DNA of 64,000 nucleotides from Brachynemurus nebulosus (taxonomy: Eukaryota; Arthropoda; Insecta; Neuroptera; Myrmeleontidae): assembly GCA_035578155.1 (NCBI GenBank), contig JAPWDM010000012.1:12282501-12346500 (forward strand), in the 5' to 3' direction. The notes below the pieces were generated by a model, which was given only the letters and a program-made list of their open reading frames with translations, was not told the DNA's origin and searched no databases. Of this stretch, positions 49,778 to 61,118 are shown piece after piece. Position 1 is the stretch's first letter. Each line of letters starts with the position of its first letter. The position numbers were made by a program, and so were the translations under genes.

Positions 49778-49955
49778 CTTTTGGGAACTGCCATTTTTTA
49801 CTTTATTTTTAAAGTTTTAAATTTAAATTACGTGTAATTTATGACTCTTTACGTGTTTACCGTGTTGACTTTACTTTACGGTTGTTTACTCTGTTTACAT
49901 CTCTTTACAAGGTAAACGTAAACACCGACTGTTTACACGTAAACGCCCATCACTG
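49292..49955. mobile_element. hAT-type MITE with GTTTAC/GTAAAC arrays
   Basis: Left CAGTGATGGGCGCGTAAAC; right GTTTACACGTAAACGCCCA, then tcactg. Target duplications GTTATATA / GCTATATA (7 of 8) at 49284-49291 and 49956-49963. The terminal 120 bp at each side are rich in gtttac, gtaaac and cgtaaac motifs. A (TA)n tract lies inside (49709-49774). No transposase. Confidence 0.9.
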
Positions 49956-49963
49956 GCTATATA

Positions 49964-50524
49964 TGTGTACGCGAAATTGTATGTGTTAGTGCGATGGATG
50001 GTTGTGTGTATGGGTGTCTTGCATACGCATATACATAACATGCATGTAGCACGCATCATGCGCGTATACCGTGTGAACATGACGGCAACAATATGACAAC
50101 GATTGAAACACACCCATTGGTAGCTACTAAGTGAATGACAACATAGTTCTGCAAAATGCACATAAATACCCATAAGTGATTGCAGAAAAGAGATAGTTGT
50201 ATTCCTTCCAGTCACAGATGAGACAGATCAAGCCGACGTATAAAAAAGTGAAATCTTAAAGTTGCAGTAACTAGCAATTTACACCATTACTGTTTTAGTC
50301 TGTTACTGACTGCCGTGGTGTTCACGTCAAAATAAAAATCATGTTTTTTTAATCAACTCGTGAAATTTAAACAGAAAAAAAATATGAAGTGTGTCTCTAT
50401 TGAATAAAGAATTTCTCAAAATAAAGGGATATCTTTCTTAAAATAAATAAATTTATTTTTAATTGTTGACTGGTGGTAACTTACGGTGGCCATCATAGTA
50501 TATAGTATGCGAACTGCATATGAA
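49964..50524. other. Unassigned DNA, slightly richer in G+C
   Basis: The 106-codon minus-strand frame at 49895-50215 begins in ordinary DNA and ends in the MITE, so I do not call it. Confidence 0.4.
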
Positions 50525-50905
50525 GGGCCAGGGAGAAAAAGGGGTTAAGTCACTGTAATCAATTTTTTCAGGAGATCAATAAAACTTAAAGAAACGTTAT
50601 AAACATTGTGTTGTTTATTTGAGAAACAGCTGTAAGCCAAGTCAGCAACAGTACACAAAAGTTGTGGACTTGACTCCTTATTCCCTCTACGCGCTCGTTT
50701 GACCCCTTGTTCCCTCTACGCGCTCGACTTGACCCCTTGTTCCCTCTTTGCCTCTAGTTGCGAACGGGTTTTTTTAGGTGACTTGACCCGTTTTTCCAAT
50801 AAATTGTTATAACACGTGATAATACTCTTGAAGAACTACAACAATCAATCAATAACTCATTTTTCAAAAAAATGTGACTTGCTCCCTTTTTCCCTTCGAC
50901 CCGTC
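50525..50905. mobile_element. Inverted-repeat element with TTCCCTCTACGCGCTCG units
   Basis: GGGCCAGGGAGAAAAAGGGG with ttaagtcac is mirrored by gtgacttgctccctttttcc and cttcgacccgtc ending 50905. Inside, 2-3 units of about 31 bp (gttccctctacgcgctcg with gacttgacccct) stand in tandem at 50672-50755. No target duplication is firm. Confidence 0.65.
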
Positions 50906-52196
50906 ATATATAATCATCAAAATATATTACTAACACATTGGTATATTCGTGTCCATACATCGTGTGTTGTGATTGTAAGGGTGATGTATTACGTCACTCA
51001 TTGATTACAGCGGGCACAATTTGGTAGACATTCTAGTTTGACCCCTTGCGTCTAGTGTTCTATGGTTTTTGAATGTTGATGTTGAACTGTATGTCAACCT
51101 AACCAAAAAGTTTAAATAATTTATTACAGTTTGTTAATGAAATTTCGTCGTTAGTGAAATTTAAATAGTTTAGTTTCTCAACAACGATGCTCCAAAAAAA
51201 TCAAAATTACAAAATAATAATGACAGTGAATTTAAAAGTTTTTAAAAGTTCGGACATTATGAAAAAAAATACAAAATAATAATGACAGTGACTTTTAAAA
51301 GTTTTTAAAAGTTCGGACATTATGAAAAAAATAGCAAAAAAGTCAATTACATACGATATTATAAAGCAAAATTAATAACAAAATTCGTGTCACTCAAAAT
51401 AAAGGAATATATACTAAATGTGTTAGAAAATGAAATAAAGAAAATGTGTTATACATATCTTAAATTTTTAAAGAATAACAATAATTTTAACTTAAAAGAA
51501 AAATATTAAGATTAATAATTTTATAAAAGTGTATAAACATATAAGTATATATTTTATAAAGTGTATATTTTATAAAAGTGTAATACTATGTTCAAATTGT
51601 GCGCGCCATCATCGCTTCTTTGTCACAGAGCAATATTGCCATATTTACTGCGGCTAATTACAATGTTCAATAACTTTAATATTAATATTACTTATATAAA
51701 GATTTTTATCTCAGAAACAAAGAACAAGACTGTTTTGAAACTTGGTGCAGGTATTCATAAACCTGTGATAATTGCTATGCATATTTTTTGTAAAACGAAC
51801 ATTTCTGACTGTCAAGATACAGCTTTTTATATAAATGTGTGTTAACCTATGTGAAAGTGTAACTTCCAAGATTTTTTACTCGCTAACTAAGAACAAGATC
51901 GACTTCAAAATTCGACAGGACATTCTTTATTATTTCAATAATAAATTGTCAAATTTTTAAGAAGCTGTCATTAAAATTTTTTTGCCTCTTAAATTTCTTA
52001 TCAACCTTAAAAACAGTGTGCAAAAATATGATATCGAAAATTATCTGTTTTTCGTTATTACATGTTTAATTTTCTTTTTTATTAGAACAAATATCTTTCT
52101 AGTGATTTTATTAAAGAAATGATTCCCATCGTCGGTCGAAGAATAGATTTTGTACAGCACTGGGTAGCGAATTTCTACCTAAAAACAATAAAACCT
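50906..52196. other. Unassigned DNA with a 62-bp tandem duplication
   Basis: The unit acaaaataataatgacagtg...cattatgaaaaaaaat is at 51209-51270 and again at 51271-51330. The 85-codon frame at 51588-51845 has no recognised motif. Confidence 0.5.
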
Positions 52197-52204
52197 CATC
52201 CCAG

Positions 52205-53686
52205 TAGGGATGTCGTTTTTTAATCGATAAATCGAGAAATCGATTAATCGGAAGTATGGAAACCGATTTTTAATCGATTATTGATTTTGAGATCGATTCA
52301 CACATCGATTTTTATTTTATGGAAATCGCGAAACGATTTTTTTTTCAAAACATAAATTGCTTTTTTATTTTATTTATACGTTGCTATTTATTTATTAATT
52401 TATATTTATTATCGGTACCAGGGTACCTATTACGATTATTAAATTTTAAGCATCAAACGCATCAAATGCATATAATCAGTTGTCTATGCATTTCAAATCA
52501 AATTGCTGACAACTGTACCATATACAAAACAATAAAGTTTATGCGGGAAATTTAAAGCAAAAAAAAAAAAACTTTCATATTTTTTTTTATCCCTTAATCT
52601 ATAAAAAAAACTTTGTATGTTATTAAATAAAAACTTCTCAACATTTAGTACAATTTAGATAATATTTATACAATTCTAGAGAAAGCAACGACAACTGCAA
52701 ATGAGTCATTCTCATAAATGTATCTCTTAGACAGACTCGTAATATAGCTATCTCTCAGAAGATCTACTATCTAATATATTGAAAAAGGATAGTAGAAATT
52801 ATATCTTTTATATGTGACAAAACTTTATTTTTGAAATGAGTCATTTTCTTTATATATATGAATTTGACTAAAGTGCCCTGTAAACGATCAAATTTGTTTG
52901 ACAAATTTGTTTGTCAAACTTCACGTTTTCATCAAACAAGAGCTTAAACGATCAAACCAAAGCTCAAACAAATTTGACAAACTTGCGCGTAGTTTGTCAC
53001 ACTAGTGATCCCCATAAAATAATTTTGTTAGATTAAACTTGGCCAAACATAGAATAAATAATGAAAATTACGGAAAAAATGTTGCTCGTACAGAGATTTG
53101 CAAAAATTTTGTCATATTTGCTATTCATTTCGGGGCCATTTAATAGAGCTTGTTTGACAAACACAACAAACACCGCCGCTCACCTTCAAACTTGTTGGTC
53201 AAACACGTCAAACAAGTTGATCAATCAAGATTTTCATCAAACATGTCAAACACGTAGATTGTTTGACAAACGCGTCAGACAAAGCTGCATACTATCAAAT
53301 AATTTGACAAACACGTAAAATTTGACAAACAATTTGATCGTTTACAGGGCACTTAACATTTTTATATCAAATGAAAACAAAAATTGTCAACTTTGTTGTG
53401 ATGTTGTGATTCATCTCTGTACCATAGAATAAAATTCTAAGAAAATGTTGGTAATTAAGTACGTACAGGCTTAATATTTTTCATCTTAAAAGACTTCGAA
53501 AGTTCATCTTTCTGAATTATACATAAATTTTTACTTAAAAATTACCGCAACTTTTGCAACAGCAAATTTGAATCGATTTCTTGGAATCGATTTTGAATAC
53601 AATCGATAATTTAAGTATCGATTCTTTTGTTGGCAATTACGAATCGATTCAAAAATAGATTTTTTTTTTAAAAAACGGCATGCCTA
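52205..53686. mobile_element. hAT-type element with ATCGATT arrays (copy 2)
   Basis: Left TAGGGATGTCGTTTTTTAA; right on the other strand TAGGCATGCCGTTTTTTAA. Exact 8-bp duplication CATCCCAG at 52197-52204 and 53687-53694. Ends carry atcgattaatcgg and gaatcgattc motif arrays. About 1 kb without the nested MITE at 52872. No transposase recognised. Confidence 0.9.
52872..53353. mobile_element. PIF/Harbinger-like MITE, TAA target, nested
   Basis: AGTGCCCTGTAAACGATC and its mirror gatcgtttacagggcact; TAA at 52869-52871 and 53354-53356. Inside, motifs such as tttgtttgacaaa and tcaaacaa recur throughout. It lies within the hAT-type element 52205-53686, so is younger. Confidence 0.85.
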
Positions 53687-53742
53687 CATCCCAGTGTTGT
53701 CAGACAGTTTTTCCAAAAAACTGTAGGTGGCAGCTTTAAAAA

Positions 53743-53786
53743 TTTGTCAAGTGCGTGTTTGACACGCATTAAGTAATGTTCCTCAC
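53743..53786 (-). repeat. 3' hairpin fragment of the ATGTCACCGAAGG repeat
   Basis: AATTTGTCAAGTGCGTGTTT then gacacgcattaagtaatgtt: the terminal hairpin of the family with a shortened loop; the rest is missing. Confidence 0.65.
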
Positions 53787-54438
53787 AATCAGTGGTCATA
53801 ACTAAAACTTCGTAAAATATAACAGTCCGGACACATACGTTCACGATGTGACACATACGAACACGATCGTTTTGAAATCAAAAAATAGGTTATACTTTAG
53901 GAATAAAATTCATTTATTAGGAAAAATATTTTATCCACCTTCATATCTCGTTATAAAAAATTCCTAGAAACAACTGATTGTACGGAACACTGTTAGCGCA
54001 AGTACAACTTGCACTTGACTTGTTTTTATTAAAGTTAATTATGTATATAATAAAAATTAGAAATAAATAAAGGTTTAAAAAATATTAACTACGATTTTTT
54101 TATTAGAAACACAAAATTACAAAGACAACGTATTTATTATATCATCGTTTTTTTTATTAGATTGTATTTTCAGATACCTCGTTTGTAGTACTTTTCTAAA
54201 AATAATTTTTTTTTTTCAATGTAACTAAATCAAATATCAATCACAAATATGCGTATAAGAGTAAAAATGTAAGATGAAATTTGAGTGTAGTGGCATTTCA
54301 AACGCGCGCTCCTAAAATTTTGTTTTCTTCCGGACCGAGAGATGGCATGTAAATAGTGGTTTAGCACCGTTGTACAGAGATAGTTATCTTTAGTGTATTT
54401 GATCTGTGTGTAAAACGCTAAAACGTGTTTCACGTGTT
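53787..54438. other. Unassigned DNA upstream of the candidate exon
   Basis: 54285-54440 has more G+C and CpG (acgcgcgctcc, cttccggaccgagagatggc) than its surroundings and may be part of an upstream regulatory stretch now split from 54791 by the MITE. Nothing else seen. Confidence 0.3.
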
Positions 54439-54441
54439 TTA

Positions 54442-54787
54442 GGCTGTATAAACAATCAATGAAATAAGATTTAAGATTTAAGAAATAAGATTTAAGGAGT
54501 ATGCCATCTAGTGATGTTGAATGGAGCTTTAACGTAACTGGTCGTAGATATAAATATGTAGGTATTTTTTTACGTCAAAATTCGTGATTTTTTTCACTTA
54601 GTGACAAAATAGTCATCACGAACGTTACTTTTTCATGAATTCTGATGTACAAAAAATACCAAAATACGTTTACTTATGAGCAGTTAAGTTAACAGTTTCA
54701 TTCAACGTCACTAGATGGCATACTCCTTAAATCTTAAATCTTATTTCTTAAATCTTAAATCTTATTTCATTGATTGTGTATACAGCC
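54442..54787. mobile_element. PIF/Harbinger-like MITE, TTA target
   Basis: GGCTGTATAAACAATCAATG and its mirror cattgattgtgtatacagcc; TTA at 54439-54441 and 54788-54790. The arms keep pairing through aaataagatttaagatttaa and gtatgccatctagtga. Loop about 180 bp. It sits 60 bp upstream of the TATA box at 54852. Confidence 0.88.
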
Positions 54788-54851
54788 TTATACGTCCTCC
54801 TTTGTTTTGTTGAAATGGCGGAAACGGACAAACTATGACGAAACGAATAGG

Positions 54852-54858
54852 TATAAAA
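54852..54858 (+). promoter_or_regulatory. Candidate TATA box
   Basis: TATAAAA about 59 bp upstream of the ATG at 54911, allowing a start of transcription near 54880-54885 and a leader of about 30 nt. TATA-like words are common in A+T-rich DNA, so the call rests on the reading frame and donor that follow. Confidence 0.25.
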
Positions 54859-54910
54859 TGAGCGAAAAAACGGACACTGAGAGCCATCTTACGGTTGGGG
54901 AGAAAGTACA

Positions 54911-54988
54911 ATGATGTGCAATATGGCCCTATTTTTGATAGGATTCTCTATGTATATAATTTTTTCTGTGAATTATGTGGGCTTGTCG
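54911..54988 (+). CDS. Candidate first coding exon, signal-peptide-like
   Basis: ATG ATG opens a 26-codon frame whose core (ALFLIGFSMYIIFSV) is hydrophobic like a signal peptide or first membrane helix. It ends exactly at GTAAGTATG, a strong splice donor (54989), in phase 0. A TATA box and a CpG-richer leader precede it. A secreted or membrane protein would fit. I found no second exon or family match, and the hydrophobic stretch could arise by chance, so this is a candidate only. Confidence 0.3.
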
Positions 54989-55193
54989 GTAAGTATGTAA
55001 TTATCACAAATATGTAAAGATGGCTCTGTGTGTATTAAAATAAGTTATTAGACAAAGATAACAATTTTTAGAAGCTGTCCCATTATTAATAATTTTAAGA
55101 AAAAACAGCGAAAGAGTTTCAACTAGTTTTCCTCATTTTGATCCTAGGAACTCAAAGTCCTTGATTTACAGTTTGTACTTGATACGTATTTTT

Positions 55194-55406
55194 TATGTCA
55201 CCGAAGGATGACATATTAATCTCGTTGCGTGATTATAGTGGGGAACCATATAATATAATAATTATAGAGTTGTACATGCATATATTGAATAAACGCAAGA
55301 GGACTGTATTCTCACTGTACTTAAAAAACAAGCCAAAAAATCATAAATTAACACTTTCACTGAGGTGACATTACTTAGTGCGTGTCAAAAACACGCACTT
55401 GACGAA
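55194..55406 (+). repeat. Dispersed repeat 'ATGTCACCGAAGG', most complete copy
   Basis: From ATGTCACCGAAGGATGACAT to the hairpin AGTGCGTG-tcaaaaa-CACGCACT and TTGACGAA. The 5' end holds an inverted pair (ATGTCA...TGACAT) and the upstream bases gtacttgatacgtatttttt resemble the bases beyond copy 1. Confidence 0.75.
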
Positions 55407-55940
55407 TTTTTCTTTATGGATATAAATATTTAAATCAACCCCGAAACAAATTAAAGCTTCTTCATGGATATGCATGCCTGATTTGTACTAACGAAAACTT
55501 CTACGACGGTCTCATATTCGATTCGACTTATACATGGATATCATAAACATATTCTGAACGGGTTGCGGTTATAGATGAGAGTGTGAAGTCAATAACAAAA
55601 ATGCGGAACACAAGTAATTATAATTTTTCAAATCGTGTTTAAATTACTACAGCCTTGGCCAAAAGTATTGAGCACGCCCATAAAACACCTGTAACTTAAA
55701 ATTAATTTAAAAATGACTTTTCTGTTTAATAATAGAATGAAAGGCAATACTAAGAGTTAATTTTAAACAATTGATAAAGGATTTTAAGGTACCATAAAAC
55801 ACCTGGCCCACAAAATGTGAAATTTGAAATTTTTTGAAAAATAATGTAACTTATTTCTTAAACTGTTATTAACTTTCAGGATAACAAGAAGCTACTGAGT
55901 GTTGTTTTATTCGTATAGTAGAGACAGTTTGTAATACGAA

Positions 55941-56373
55941 ATGCCGAAACAACCAGAACTTAACACAAAAACACGAATAAAAATCCAGATTTTATATGAA
56001 GAAGGGAAGACTCAAATAGAGATTGCTGAATTAATAAAAGTTTGACGATGTGCAGTGCAATTTACAATTAAAAGGTTCGTGGAGACTGACTCTCACACAA
56101 AGAAAAATGAGAACGCGCAGAAGACGCGCTACTACTGACCGGCAAATTAGAAAACTTATCCGTGACTCACTTAAGGACCGCAAGAAAACTTCTTCTGAGC
56201 TCACTGCAGTTTTAACGGGAGACATTGCGAAACCAATTAGTTCTCGAACTGTAAAAAGAAGACCCACAGAAACAGGTTTAAAAATCCGCAAAGCTAGGAA
56301 GAAGCCTTGGCTCTCCGACAACATCAAGAAAAAATCGTTTAGAATGGGCTTTAAGACCCCAGCATTCTTCTGA
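55941..56373 (+). pseudogene. Tc1-like transposase N-terminal part, left arm
   Basis: Starts MPKQPELNTKTRIKIQILYE, a first helix-turn-helix (EEGKTQIEIAELIKV), then a stop at 56042; the frame shifts and goes on as TRRRRATTDRQIRKLIRDSL and KPISSRTVKRRPTETGLK, the second HTH of Tc1 transposases (paired-like domain). It ends at 56373 ahead of the catalytic domain. Broken by one stop and one frameshift. Confidence 0.85.
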
Positions 56374-56464
56374 AAAAGATAGGTGCAATGTTGTTTGGTC
56401 CGGCAGAATTTAACTTATTTCAAAACTAAATTCGTCAGATCATACCACATTGGACCAATCTTCT

Positions 56465-56776
56465 TCAGAAGAGTGCTGGTGTCTTAAAACCCATTCTAAA
56501 CGATTTTTTCTTGATGTTGTCGGAGAGCCAAGGCTTCTTCCTAGCTTTGTGGCTTTTTAAACCTGCTTCTGTGGGTCTTCTTCTCACAGTTCGAGAATTA
56601 ATTGGTTTCCCAATGTCTCCCGATAAAGCTGCAGTGAGATCAGAGGAAGTTTTTTTGCGGTCCTTAAGTGAGTCACGGATAAGTTTTCTAATCTGGCGGT
56701 CAGTAGTAGCGCGTGTTCTGCCCGTTCTCATTTTGTTTGTGTGAGAGCCAGTCTCCACGAATCTTCCCTTCTTCAT
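56465..56776 (-). pseudogene. Tc1-like transposase N-terminal part, right arm
   Basis: Open frame of 103 codons on the minus strand reading RTRATTDRQIRKLIRDSLKD and KPINSRTVRRRPTEAGLK, i.e. the second HTH. The first HTH is mostly deleted (the 60-bp gap), so although open it is not a full DNA-binding domain. Nearly the same protein region as the left arm. Confidence 0.85.
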
Positions 56777-57130
56777 ATAAAATCTGGATTTTTATTTCAT
56801 GTTTTTGTGTTAAGTTCTGGTTGTTTCGGCATTTCGTATTAAAAACTGTCTCTACTATACGAATAAATAACACTCAGCAGCTTCTTGTTATCCTGAAAGT
56901 TAATAGCAGGCTAACAAATAAGTTACATTATTTTTTCAAAAAACTTCAAATTTCATATTTTGTGGGCCAGGTGTTTTAGGGTACCTTAATATCCTTTATC
57001 AATTGTTTAAAATTAACTCTTAGTATTGCCTTTCATTCTATTATTAAACAGAAAAAGTCATTTTTTAAATTAATTTTTAGAGTTACACGCGTTTTATGGG
57101 GCGTGCTCAATACTTTTGGCCAAGGCTGTA

Positions 57131-57513
57131 TTAGGTTAGAAGAATCCATAAAAAGTCAAAATATGTCTCAGTTTAATTGTTCGGTTGAAGTTTCCATAAA
57201 GGTCTTTTTGTGATTTTTTAATGATAATTTAACTGATGTGTATCAAGTCCCATAAGAATATTGTAGATTTTTCACTTTTAACCGTGGAAAAAAATGTTAG
57301 GACAGATTTTTACAGCGAAAAAAATGGTACAAAACATTTCATTGGTTATTTTGTTGTAGTTAAACACAATAAAAATGAAACAAAAAATTTGTATTGGGAA
57401 ATTTAACTGATTTCAAAACCATAGTAACAATGTATTGAAAATAATAATATGAATTATATTAATTTATTTTATTCGTTAAATTGTCTTACCGTATTACACT
57501 TGAGTTTTATATA
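57131..57513. other. Unassigned DNA
   Basis: Nothing recognised. Confidence 0.4.
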
Positions 57514-58229
57514 CAGGCTGGTCCAGAATTATGTACCGTAATTGCTGGAGCTGATAGTATATTCAAAAAAAATAATGGTACCTTTTCATCTACACTTTTT
57601 TCCAAAACTCAATAATAAGGGAGATAAAGCAGAGGGGTAAAATGTAGAGGGGTGGAACGAAACTGACTTCTTTTTTTTAAAATTTTTTTAGGCGCTTTTG
57701 ATTACAGGGATTCATATTCTAGGGGCGCGTATGAACATTAAGATAATTAAATTTATGGTATCAATTATTCCATCACTTATGATTAGGGGATAATTTGGAA
57801 TTCTACTTTAAATTACTCGAAAACGGTAATATTTATCGAAATGTAACAAGTATACCTTTTTTGCGTGAAATTGTCTGAGGAATTATATTATCAGAGATTT
57901 TGTTTAAATATTTGCAAATTAAAAAAGAAAAGACGTGATAACTCACACCTACCACCCAAAACCACCCCTTAGTCATGAGTGGTGGAATAAGTGTTGACAT
58001 AAATTTAATCCTTCTAACGCAAAATTAGTACCTCTAAAATATCAATCCGTTATTCAAAAGCGTTTGGAAAATATTTAAGAAATAGTGGTTTTCGTTTCAC
58101 CCCTTTACAGAGTTGTATCTCCCTTATTATTGAGTTTTGAAAAAAAGTGTACCTACATGAAAAGGTACCATTATTTTTGAACATACTACGAGCTCTACCA
58201 ATTACGGTACATAATTCTGGACCACCTTG
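57514..58229. mobile_element. Inverted-repeat element 'CAGGCTGGTCCAGAATTATG', TA target
   Basis: CAGGCTGGTCCAGAATTATG at the left mirrors cataattctggaccaccttg at the right, flanked by TA (possibly TATA). The arms pair for over 100 bp (gtaccgtaattg, aataatggtaccttttcat, cactttttt, aactcaataataagggaga). No transposase. Confidence 0.85.
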
Positions 58230-59231
58230 TATATATTTTTTTAATAAATTTGTGTTTTCTACAACTCAAATTTCTTGCCTAAAAACAATTTAACTCGAAG
58301 AACTGTCAACTAACAAAAACGCTTCAGTTTCGCTGTCGCAGTTCTTCTCGTTAAATTGCTAGGCAACAAATTTTCGTTAGATAAACCCAAATTTATTCGA
58401 AGAAATACAAACTTCTCGTGTAAAAATAAGTGAAAAATTTTAAAAAATGTCGTTTCTTCCCGGGGCTCACCATTTTTTTCCACGGCCCTACTAACCACTA
58501 GCGTTTACCTCACTATATAGAAGTTTCAATCTCAAAAATCCAGCAAAATAATTTTGGCCACTTATGCTTGCATATATTTCTTCTTGCATATACTTCTTGC
58601 TCTCATTTTTAGTCTATACAGATAAATTTGGAATACTGGAGAAAAAAATTGGTAGACCGGATAGTACTGCACCACTAAAAATGACTTCAAAAGTCATGCT
58701 CTATTTCATTGACGTAATCTTTTATGATAATTGTATGTAACTATTTAAAAATATACATCTATTTGTGTTTTTGTCTAATTATGAGTGATAATTGAATATA
58801 ATGAAAATGAAAATGGTGAAAATTCCACCAAGGCCAGAAAAAATTATTCATTATCAATTTTTTTTTACCCACTTTACAAATGCTACAGACAACACACGCC
58901 AGTTAAATTGGATAATTATTGTTAATGTTAACAATATATTCATGTAGTTACGTCCATAGTTCTATTGTCTATTCCACAATGTAGGTATGTATATTTACGT
59001 GTGGAATTTAAAAATTTCCCCAACAGGAACTAGTGATAATAGAAAAGTATTTTTCAACTCTTTTTTTAATCAAGATAAAAAAGTTTTATGTAGCTAAGAA
59101 ATCATAATACTTTATCATTCTTTCAATAACATGTAGAAATTATGAAGCTATAAAATCTGTTCTTACAGGTTGAGTATAGAAAAAACAAGGCTACTGTGGC
59201 CCCACAAAAAATCTAATCGGAACTAATTCAA
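58230..59231. other. Unassigned DNA
   Basis: No gene or terminal repeats could be supported. Confidence 0.4.
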
Positions 59232-59239
59232 GTCTAATC

Positions 59240-59586
59240 TAGAAGCGTAACTAAAATGGAACAGATGGGGCAGTCGCTTCACAGCGGACGCAGCAAGGAA
59301 AATAATGGGCGCAAGTAGGCAATACAATTTATTAAGTATTGGGAAGTGGTTTATTTTGATAGCTATTAGTTCTCAGGACCCATTCCTTGAAAAGATGGAA
59401 AGTCCGAAATTTCTTCTTTTTTTTTATCGTCAACGGTACTTTTTGGGGAAAATATAAAATGTGAAAATGACGTTCTTTTTTTCTTTTTTTCTCGCCAGCT
59501 ACTTTTTTTAGACGAAATGGACTTTTGAGACAGGGGTGCTTGACTCAAAATCGTCCCAGAGCACAAAAATTGTAGTTACGCCTCTG
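59240..59586. mobile_element. hAT-type MITE with AGNGGCGTAACTA ends
   Basis: Left TAGAAGCGTAACTAAAATGG; right on the other strand CAGAGGCGTAACTACAATTT. Flanks GTCTAATC / GTTCAATC match 6 of 8. About 347 bp, no coding. Confidence 0.65.
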
Positions 59587-59857
59587 GTTCAATCCTAAAT
59601 AAAATTTCAAGATTACTTTAAAACTTGCGCAGATCTTTCAGTCTACCTGGATATAAATTAGTTTTTAATATAGTACTGGGATTTTAGGTTAGGCTAAGTA
59701 AAATTGGAGGTTCCTTTTTAAAAAAAAAAATCTGAAAAAATAGCTATTTTTCTTAATAACTATCAAAGTAGCGCAATTTTCGTTGTGTAGATTCAAAAAA
59801 CGCCTAAAATAAATAATCGGATGGAGCTTAAACAAAATTTTACTAAAATACTGTTGC

Positions 59858-60247
59858 GGTCTGGGAAAAATTAACATGAAGTATGCCGCCAAGGATCTTG
59901 GTGCAAAAAAGAACAAAAGATAGACCGTTAAACGAATTTTAATTAAATTTACCTTAAATATTACTGAGGCTCCGAAACAAATTAACCCTGGAACTTTAAA
60001 AATAGATCCGAAATCGAAGTGCCCCTAAAACTATCAATATGGGTATCTACGGAAAGGTCTGGGAAAAATTAACATAAAGTATGTCCCCAAGGATCTTGGT
60101 GCAAAAAAGAACAAAAGATAGACAGTTAGACGAATTTTAATTAAATTTACCATAAATATTACTGAGGCTCCGAAACAAATTAACCCTGGGGCCTCAAAAA
60201 AGATCCGAAAGTGCTCCTAAAACTATCAGTATGAATATCTACGGAAA
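59858..60247. repeat. Two tandem units of about 198 bp
   Basis: ggtctgggaaaaattaacat starts at 59858 and 60056; each unit has aaggatcttggtgcaaaa, cgaattttaattaaattt, gaggctccgaaacaaatt and tatctacggaaa. The start of a third (ggtct) is at 60248. No frame crosses both. Confidence 0.92.
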
Positions 60248-60249
60248 GG

Positions 60250-61116
60250 TCTCACCGTATGAAAATTAGATAGGTACGCTATTGAAATATGGCCACCATC
60301 GTTGGGTAAGCGAAAAGAAGCGCTATAGTGAACTAACTTTGTAAAGAATTTTAAAATATCTGATTTAAAAGGTCATCATTACCATCAGATAGGACGCAAA
60401 TTAAAAAGCTGAATGGAACTTGAAACCCCGGAATTAATAAAGTCAATATCATTTTTTATTCGCAAGATATCGTAAATACAGGAAAAATGTTTACAAATCA
60501 CAGTAAGGATCTCAAAATATAAATATATACTAATTGTAAGAATTACGAATTTGATTTCCAGATCCATTTCAATAACTTCCCTCTAAAGGCAAGTTAATAA
60601 TAATTTTTTTTTAAAAAAAAAGAACATCCCCTTTAAAAAAGCTCTGATTCAACGCTGATTCATTCCAATAGTTCAATTGGTATTACATTGGCATAATAAT
60701 TGTATAAAACCTAATAATACCAAAATTACCAACTATTACCAATCTCTACCGCTTAATATGATGATATTCAAATTATATTAAAACCATGTCACACCACGCT
60801 GGTATAACAAATAAATAAATAAGTACGAAGGAAATGTAAAAACATATTCATGAATTTTTGTTGCTACCGAAGCAAAAAAAAAAAAATCCACTTACAATCA
60901 GTGTTGTGCAATAATAGTAAAAATAAAAATGCATATTAACCCCTGTGTCTGTTGTACCTATACGCCACAACAAGATGAAATAGCGGAATCATTTGAATAT
61001 ATTATTACAACCCTCTTAAAAAGCCACGGTGTATTACATATATCGACTGAATAATGCAGAATAATGTTATCCAGGAAATTGAAGAAAGATATTCCGCAAT
61101 AATATGTTAACATGAA
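60250..61116. other. Unassigned DNA
   Basis: No gene or element supported. Confidence 0.4.
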
Positions 61117-61118
61117 TA

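Larger units (their letters stand above)
55650..57128. mobile_element. Head-to-head Tc1-like foldback element
   Basis: TIRs CAGCCTTGGCCAAAAGTATT at both ends, with TA duplications at 55648-55649 and 57129-57130. The whole element is a palindrome: left arm 55650-56412 and right arm 56427-57128 each hold the 5' half of a Tc1-like transposon (terminus, leader, start of transposase). Arms meet around 56413-56426. The right arm lacks about 60 bp of the left (near 56010-56075). No catalytic domain is present in either arm. Confidence 0.92.

Noticed and set aside
49895..50215. 106-codon minus-strand frame with many Cys
   Set aside because: It starts in unassigned DNA and ends in the terminus of a hAT-type MITE; Cys spacing fits no finger.
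56050..56776. Two separate transposase genes
   Set aside because: They are the mirrored arms of one palindromic element, each lacking the catalytic domain.
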